DNA from: Rotaria sp. Silwood1
Lineage: Eukaryota; Rotifera; Eurotatoria; Philodinida; Philodinidae
NCBI GenBank assembly: GCA_905250075.1
Contig: CAJNOP010000308.1
Span: 30,533 to 94,532 of the forward strand
Length of the DNA: 64,000 bases
Reading direction: 5' to 3'
Shown here: positions 58,451 through 64,000 of the stretch, piece by piece
How positions within the stretch are numbered: the stretch's first letter is position 1
Layout of the letters: each line of letters starts with the position of its first letter
Notes under the pieces: generated by a model
What the model was told of the DNA's origin: nothing
Database searches by the model: none
The model's input: the letters and a program-made list of their open reading frames with translations, nothing else
Position numbers and translations under genes: made by a program

Positions 58451-58512
58451 GGGTGTAGGTGAGTGTGAGTGTGGGTGTTTAGCTTTGTCTTCTGCATCCA
58501 CATCCACACCCT
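58451..58512. repeat. Inverted TGTGGG/CCCACA array (short)
   Basis: GGGTGTAGGTGAGTGTGAGT and GTGGGTG, a loop TTTAGCTTTGTCTTCT, then GCATCCACATCCACACCC. It lies inside the integrase fossil. Confidence 0.85.
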
Positions 58513-59407
58513 TATCAATTCATTGACGAATTCACGTCCATTATCAAATTGAAGAATGTCCGAAGCTCCAAACATGAAAAATATTTCACTTATACAATTA
58601 TAGACTTCACGTGCTTCTTGATATTGTAATGGCTTGACCCAACAGAATTTTGTAAAATGATCTTTCACTTGTAAGATGCAACGATAAATTTTTCCATCAG
58701 ATATAGCATCTGATCGGGTTGTCATATCTATAAGATCCATTTGAACGCATGTCATGAATTCTAACTTAAAAATAGCAACCGCATATAAGAAACAATCTTT
58801 TATACCAATAAAGTGATTTATTATATACACAAATATAAAACTAACAATCATTTTTTAAATAATTTAGTAACAAGATACCGGTGTGTTCATTACTATTATA
58901 TTAAAACTCCTGAATCCTGGTAATACAGCCTACCTAATGCAATTATTGGTTTTTTGATAACACAGGTTTTACTGTAGGCTTTCTTTTTTTGACACGAAGA
59001 ACAATTTTTAATAAATATTTGCAAAAGCCAGGACTATACGAACTATAGTTCATTGATAAATAATCTAAGCATTTATCACATCCTGCACGAGCTGTATCAA
59101 TATGAGTACGTTTATAAACATTATAAATAGATTCGTATAATAATACTGGTTTTTTAGTTTTAATATCGCACAGTAAAAATATTGACCCAGTATTTTATAT
59201 GATAAATGATGTCCAACATTAAGACATAAAACATGCATTACAATCAGATAAGCATTTATTCGTAAGACATTCAATGATTTTATCATACATGACCTGTGTT
59301 ATAACTGCTTTTTCTCGAAATTTCATAATTTTAAATTGAATATACTCATATGCTTCTTTGTAAAACTCTTTTCGAGATAAATCTTCAAATGATGATACAC
59401 GATTCAT

Positions 59408-61313
59408 TTCGATGACTTGAATATAAATTTAAAAATCAAACCGATGTATTTACAAATACAGTTGATTGAAACATCTACTTACAAATTACTCTTAGTTTCG
59501 TATACGATAATCGTAATCAATCAAAGCTTTTCATCGTTTTGCAGCAACTAGAAATAACTTATATTCAACATTGTGATGTCATAAACGTTTTTAATGTTCA
59601 TTCTTTGTTTCTTCAAATATTTCGCCACCAAAAAAACTAAGAGAAGGAAGAGAAAAAAATCAATGATATAATTCTATATATGGTTTGAGAATAGTTTATT
59701 TATTTATTTTATTAAGATAGTAACAATTAAAGCTAAATATCAATTGTTATTTTCTTAGCAATAACTTTATAGATGGTCAGTTACATTTCATTCGTAATAT
59801 AGAAAAACAAGAGATAACCATCAAACAGCTGATACCATATGACGTTAACTAATAGACACACTATGTTAAGCACTCTATTCCCAAATAATTTCTGATATGA
59901 AGAAGATTTTCTTATCTTCAGTCGGTCTAAAAATATACTATTGCGAAAAAAGAAAAATTAAATAAATAAATAATTTCAAGTCTGTCAAAAATTTCTTTTA
60001 TGTGTAAAATCTTGTATCTGTTATATCTGCGCAAAGATTATTGATATGCTCATTAATGAAACAATCAAGTGATCTGTCGAAATTTCTGAATACAAATGAT
60101 AATTAGAAATCATTTCTAAATAAAAAAAAAAAAGTGCAACTAAAATTATGTGCCTAATATAAAATCAATTTTGCCTGTGACATATATATGTTGAGTTGTT
60201 CCTGACAAAATGATCTGGATGTCCATTCTTTATACGTCTAAAAAAATTTTTATTGTTACCTCAGATCATTTTCGGCGATGATATGGTACGTTGTTCTAGA
60301 TTATCAAAATTGAAAAGGTATTTCTACAAAAGTGGTAGAAACCCTACGAATTTATCCATTAGATAATCAACATTTTCAGTGAGACATATAGTTAAAATTT
60401 ATCTCACTAATATTGCTAACAGCAAACGAAGAACTGTGCGATAGATGAATTCCTATAAAGACATTCGTTAACATTATTCTACGCACTACGATATTAATTG
60501 TGAATACTTGCCCGCACGATTGATGCTGAAATGGGAACAAGCACCAATCAAGCAAGGAACCTAGAAATGTGCATAGACATACTTTAAAACAGAATAAAAA
60601 AAAGACAGAACACTTTGCAAGTTTAATGAAACAAGATAGATAGAATGGAGTGCGTGATTCTTTTATTCATTTCTCTTCTAATTGTGTAACTAATCGTTTG
60701 TTTCGCATGATTGATTTTTTTTCTTTTTTCTGTATTGATGTGTTACATACAAGCATGCGCAGGGTATGTGAGCAATAAGATATGTAAGGCGAAAAAAGGA
60801 TTAAAAGAGTCATTTTTTTGCATGAACACTTTTTATCGAGGAAAATCATATTAATTATTAGTTATTTGAATTAATCTCTTTTTGCTTCTTTTAGAATATT
60901 ATTTTGCTTTTTCGTGGCGGTTCGGCAGACGATATTGTCCTCTTCAAATTTTATTGGTGAAAAATGAACTGCACTACACTAATACACATATACCTTAGCT
61001 TTTTTTCTTTTTCTCTTCTATTCTTGTTACATTATGAAAATGGATCGAAGCAAGATAAGAAGAGAAAATTTCTCCTACGAGGTACCATCTTCTTATCAAC
61101 TCACCGTCAAATCATAACAGCTATAGATAAGAAACAGAAAAAAGAGAAAAAACTAAAGTGTATGCGTAGCCTGGAACATATTATTTTTAGTAATAAAATT
61201 TAAAGAGGATAGTATTATTTCCCGAAACATCACGAAAAAGAACATTATACAAAAACCAAGAAGAGATTTATTTAAGTAACCAACTGTTTTATTTTTATTG
61301 ATTATAATTGAAC
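59408..61313. other. Intergenic, no gene seen
   Basis: AT-rich DNA upstream of the dehydrogenase. No gene or repeat recognised. Confidence 0.5.
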
Positions 61314-62199
61314 ATGATTCGTACTGGCTTGGTGACTGGTGCTGCTCAAGGAATAGGGCGTGCAATTGCTCTTCGTCTTGCTAAAGATGGTCTCAATGTT
61401 GCTGTTAATGATATAGAAGCTAATTCCTCTGAACTTCAAAAAGTTCAACAAGAAATCGAACAAATTGGTCGAAAATCAATCTCTATTATTGCTGATGTTT
61501 CTATAAGTGAATCGGTTGAAAAAATGATGCAAGAAGTTGCGCAAAACTTAGGAAGTTTAGATGTATGTATTTTTCACTCTTTTTCATTGCTTTGATTTTT
61601 TTTCTGTTATGATTCATTCTACAGGTAGTAGTTGCAAATGCAGGAATTTGTAATGCGAAATTGCTCTTAGATACAACTGTAGAAGATTGGGATAGACTTT
61701 TTGCAGTAAACATGCGTGGTGTATTTCTTTGTTACAAAGAAGCAGCTAAAATCATGATTAAACAAGGTACAGGAGGAAAAATCATTGGTGCTTGCAGTAA
61801 TGCTGGATATAGACCAACTCCAACGATCGGTGCTTATTCTGCTACAAAGTGGGGTGTACGAGGTTTAACACAAGCTGCTGCTATAGAATGGGCTCCATAT
61901 AATATTACAGTCAATGCTTATTGTCCAGGTATACTTTTATAGCTTTTAAATATTAAATCTAAGAAATTTTATCAGGTATCATTATGACATCGATTGGTGA
62001 CATGTTTTGTGAAGGATTGGCAGAATTTCATGGGAAGACAAAAGATGACGTTACTGAAGATTTTGTCAAAGCTATTCCACTTGGTCGCATAGGAGATCCA
62101 GATGATGTTGCAAGCTTAGTTTCATTTCTTGCAAGCAAAAATTCTGACTACATTACTGGACAGAGTATTTTAGTCAATGGTGGGAGATTTTTTTCTTAA
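61314..62199 (+). CDS. Short-chain dehydrogenase/reductase, acetoin-reductase-like, 3 exons
   Basis: Exons 61314-61562, 61625-61928 and 61976-62199 give 258 residues. A classical [11 protein letters not shown] cofactor loop (8-15), Asp in VAVNDIE, NAG (88-90), catalytic Ser141, Tyr154 and Lys158 (YSATK), and a C-terminal [49 protein letters not shown] and the [20 protein letters not shown] block are those of diacetyl/acetoin reductases and meso-2,3-butanediol dehydrogenases (BudC type). An Asp at the end of beta-2 predicts NAD(H). The start is the ATG at 61314. Introns are 62 and 47 nt, with GTATGT and GTATAC donors. BudC-type enzymes are mainly bacterial and fungal, so horizontal origin followed by intron gain is possible. 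Confidence 0.92.
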
Positions 62200-62292
62200 C
62201 TTTTAATTACTATTTATTTCAAAATAAAAGTTTTCTTTAGTTATAAATACAAAATATTTCTATCCTGTCAGTTAAAAAGTATCATCTGAAAG

Positions 62293-62343
62293 AGGGTGTG
62301 GGGGTGGCGATGGGCATCATTCTCTTCCTAACACCCACGCCCT
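62293..62343. repeat. Inverted TGTGGG/CCCACA array (short)
   Basis: AGGGTGTGGGGGTGGCGATG, a loop with GGGCATCATTCTCTTCC, then TAACACCCACGCCCT. It lies about 95 bases after the dehydrogenase stop. Confidence 0.8.
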
Positions 62344-62684
62344 ATTTGTGAGCGCGCTCAAGCCGATGGCACCAGCCACATCAACTATTTTCGGTTAGTT
62401 TACGAGTTCGGATATTTATTAAAGATGGTGCCATAAAATTAATCATTAGTTAGAGGATTAGTCAATAGAGAAAATTCTAGCATCATCTGATATAATATGT
62501 TATAACATAATTAAATCGACTTTTCTCAAGACATGATATGAATTTTATAGAAAAATCAATCAAAAAGTGATGAAAAATGAGTAAACTGCTCGAACTACCG
62601 GGTTTACTCAGGAGCAGCGGCCAACTGGCGGTTTTGATGAAAAATGAGTGACGTGGGTAGTATTAATTGATCATTTCCAAATTT

Positions 62685-62792
62685 GGATGTGGGTGTGGGC
62701 TGTGGGTGAGTGGGTGTGATTGTGGGTGCTGGTGTAGGTGCTGGTGTGGGTGTGGATGGAAAGAAGGTACACCGCACACCCACTTCCACAGC
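62685..62792. repeat. Inverted TGTGGG/CCCACA array
   Basis: A long G-rich arm (GGATGTGGGTGTGGGCTGTG and GGTGCTGGTGTAGGTGCTGG) with a shorter C-rich arm (ACCGCACACCCACTTCCACA). Arms are unequal. Confidence 0.8.
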
Positions 62793-63694
62793 CTGATTTC
62801 ATGATGAGAAATAAAACATATTTTGTTATTTCAAATCTTCATTTCTGTCAAAAATGTCATATTGACATGAAAGCGAATGAACAACAGAGGAATTTTATCA
62901 ATCTTATTCAGTGAGAAGATATTAATCATTGGTTCTTCCATGGTCAAACAAATAAACAAACTCTTTTATGTAGTATAATATCCAATTGATGTCTGTTTAC
63001 ATTACAATTCCAAATCTGTTATTAAAAAAGACTGTTTTACTTTTTTGCTGATTTGATTCTGTTTCGTCGTCGCCTTATGTTCCTCAGTCACGCACAACTA
63101 TTGTAGTTTCTTCTTTTCCATTCTTTTTCTGCTTTCCTTTCTTTGTATTATGTCTTTTTTCTTTGAGATCTTATTAAGAATTATTATTCTCATTGCAGCC
63201 TACTAATTTACTGTTTATATTTCAGTTATCCACATTCAATTCAACTAATATCGATCCATCAAATAGTTTATCTATATGAAAAATATTTTAAGGTAATTTA
63301 TCAGTGTTATTGAGTGTGACAAATAAAAACTCTTTGTCAATGACATGAAAAATAATATCGGTAGTAATTTTGCAGAATGAGATCAGTTTTCCTCATAAAA
63401 TAAAAATCCCTTGGATGATGATAACGAGCTTCGCAACGAATACTACACACTTCCGTTTCTATAGTTTGTTATAAGAAGTGTGAATGTGGGTCAATGTTTC
63501 TAACAGCAAGGGTCCAACGTGGTGGCAAAATATTCAAGAAGCTTGCCGTAGTACTCTGTATACAAAATATATGTTCGGCATATACGTTCCACCTTGAGAA
63601 TTTTCGTATCTCCGCATTTTTGAGGATCTTGAAGAAATATACTCAATAAATATTCGAAGCTAGCAGACATTCGTAAAATTTTGCACGGATGATA

Positions 63695-63902
63695 GGATGT
63701 GGGTGTAGGTGTGGTTGTGGGGTGTGGGTGTGAGTGTGGGGGCGGGTGTGGGTGTGTGGGCGTTGGTGTGGGTGTGGGTGTGAGTTAAGAGAATGCATAC
63801 CGATACCCACACCCACCCACCCACCCACCCACACCCACACCCACACATCCACACCCACACCCACACCCACACACCCACATCCGCACCCACACCCACACCC
63901 AC
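63695..63902. repeat. Long inverted TGTGGG/CCCACA array
   Basis: About 90 bases of G-rich units (GGATGTGGGTGTAGGTGTGG onward), a loop of about 25 bases with TTAAGAGAATGCATACCG, then about 100 bases of CACCCA and CCCACC units. It is the longest array in the window. Confidence 0.93.
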
Positions 63903-64000
63903 GTTCGTTGAATTGCTTCGTATTTAGCTCCATCACAATTAAGCACTATTTTTCCATCAGAACGTTGCTTATTTTTAAATAAGACAAACTCAATATTGAC

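Larger units (their letters stand above)
57670..59407 (-). mobile_element. Integrase fossil (LTR-retroelement/GIN-like kin), broken
   Basis: Minus-strand fragments of a retroviral-type integrase. An N-terminal region (EFYKEAYEYIQFKIMKF) and zinc-binding region lie near 58950-59407. Catalytic core pieces (MDLIDMTTR and DNGREFVNEL) lie near 58510-58780. A region with YNIGQHRTAKYAPYQLLYG lies near 57690-57890. The layout resembles KRBA2-like/GIN integrases, themselves derived from Ty3/gypsy-type or Ginger elements. It is broken in several places. TGTGGG arrays at 57891-58095 and 58451-58512 lie inside it. No LTRs, capsid or reverse transcriptase were recognised nearby. Age is moderate, since residues are still readable. 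Confidence 0.75.
62200..64000. other. Intergenic with three TGTGGG arrays
   Basis: No gene was recognised. The arrays at 62293, 62685 and 63695 dominate; the rest is AT-rich. Confidence 0.55.

Noticed and set aside
8681-63902. CRISPR array or simple microsatellite as an explanation of the TGTGGG loci
   Set aside because: No regular direct repeats with unique spacers; the arms are inverted around unique loops, which simple slippage does not create.
63643-63982. Open frames of Cys-Gly/Val-Gly and His-Pro-Thr repeats on both strands
   Set aside because: By-products of the hexamer array.

Overview
The window is AT-rich animal DNA with short introns (mostly about 47-73 bp) and compact genes. The best fit is a bdelloid rotifer. 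The main clue is the hexamer TGTGGG, which from memory is the telomeric repeat reported for bdelloids (Adineta vaga). Here it occurs at least 14 times inside the sequence as inverted arrays. The gene content (F-box, TIR and WxxW-trypsin proteins, several genes that look horizontally acquired) also fits. Genus was not determined.

Layout. 1-159: 3' end of a ubiquitin gene. 2.4-4.2 kb (-): sialate O-acetylesterase, six exons. 7.3-8.3 kb (+): intronless DruA/DUF4338-like gene. 9.4-10.0 kb (-): decayed gene, possibly DUF4246-like. 11.3-15.7 kb: transposon nest (a hAT-like element with perfect 8-bp target duplications inside a fold-back element; a second hAT-like element with GGGAATGGGAA arrays; a small MITE) in DNA rich in AACGCGTTT. 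16.0-17.5 kb (-): secreted WxxW-trypsin protease. 18.8-22.0 kb (+): SAM methyltransferase with a 2.4-kb intron. 23.2 kb: tRNA-like relic. 23.9-25.0 kb (+): TIR-domain gene. 25.7-26.2 kb (-): kinase-like fragment. 28.6-29.2 kb (+): beta-lactamase-like relic. 29.5-34.7 kb: repeats and non-coding DNA. 34.8-36.6 kb (+): type II membrane glycosyltransferase-like gene. 40.7-41.8 kb (+): unidentified gene or relic plus a second relic. 42.3-43.1 kb (-): methyltransferase of a fungal biosynthetic type. 44.0-45.0 kb: 883-bp palindrome ending exactly at a TGTGGG array. 46.7-48.4 kb (+): F-box protein. 50.3 kb: ten-N assembly gap. 50.6-51.5 kb: piggyBac-like MITE. 52-56 kb: AT-rich DNA with MITE and fold-back structures. 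56.3-56.9 kb (-): lipocalin. 57.7-59.4 kb (-): broken integrase fossil interrupted by TGTGGG arrays. 61.3-62.2 kb (+): SDR dehydrogenase, three exons. 62.3-64.0 kb: more TGTGGG arrays.

The genes do not form a pathway. They look like ordinary dispersed eukaryotic genes separated by repeats. The most unusual signal is the set of inverted TGTGGG/CCCACA arrays. All run G-rich arm first, C-rich arm second, which is the polarity of a head-to-head telomere fusion, and two of them share a nearly identical loop.
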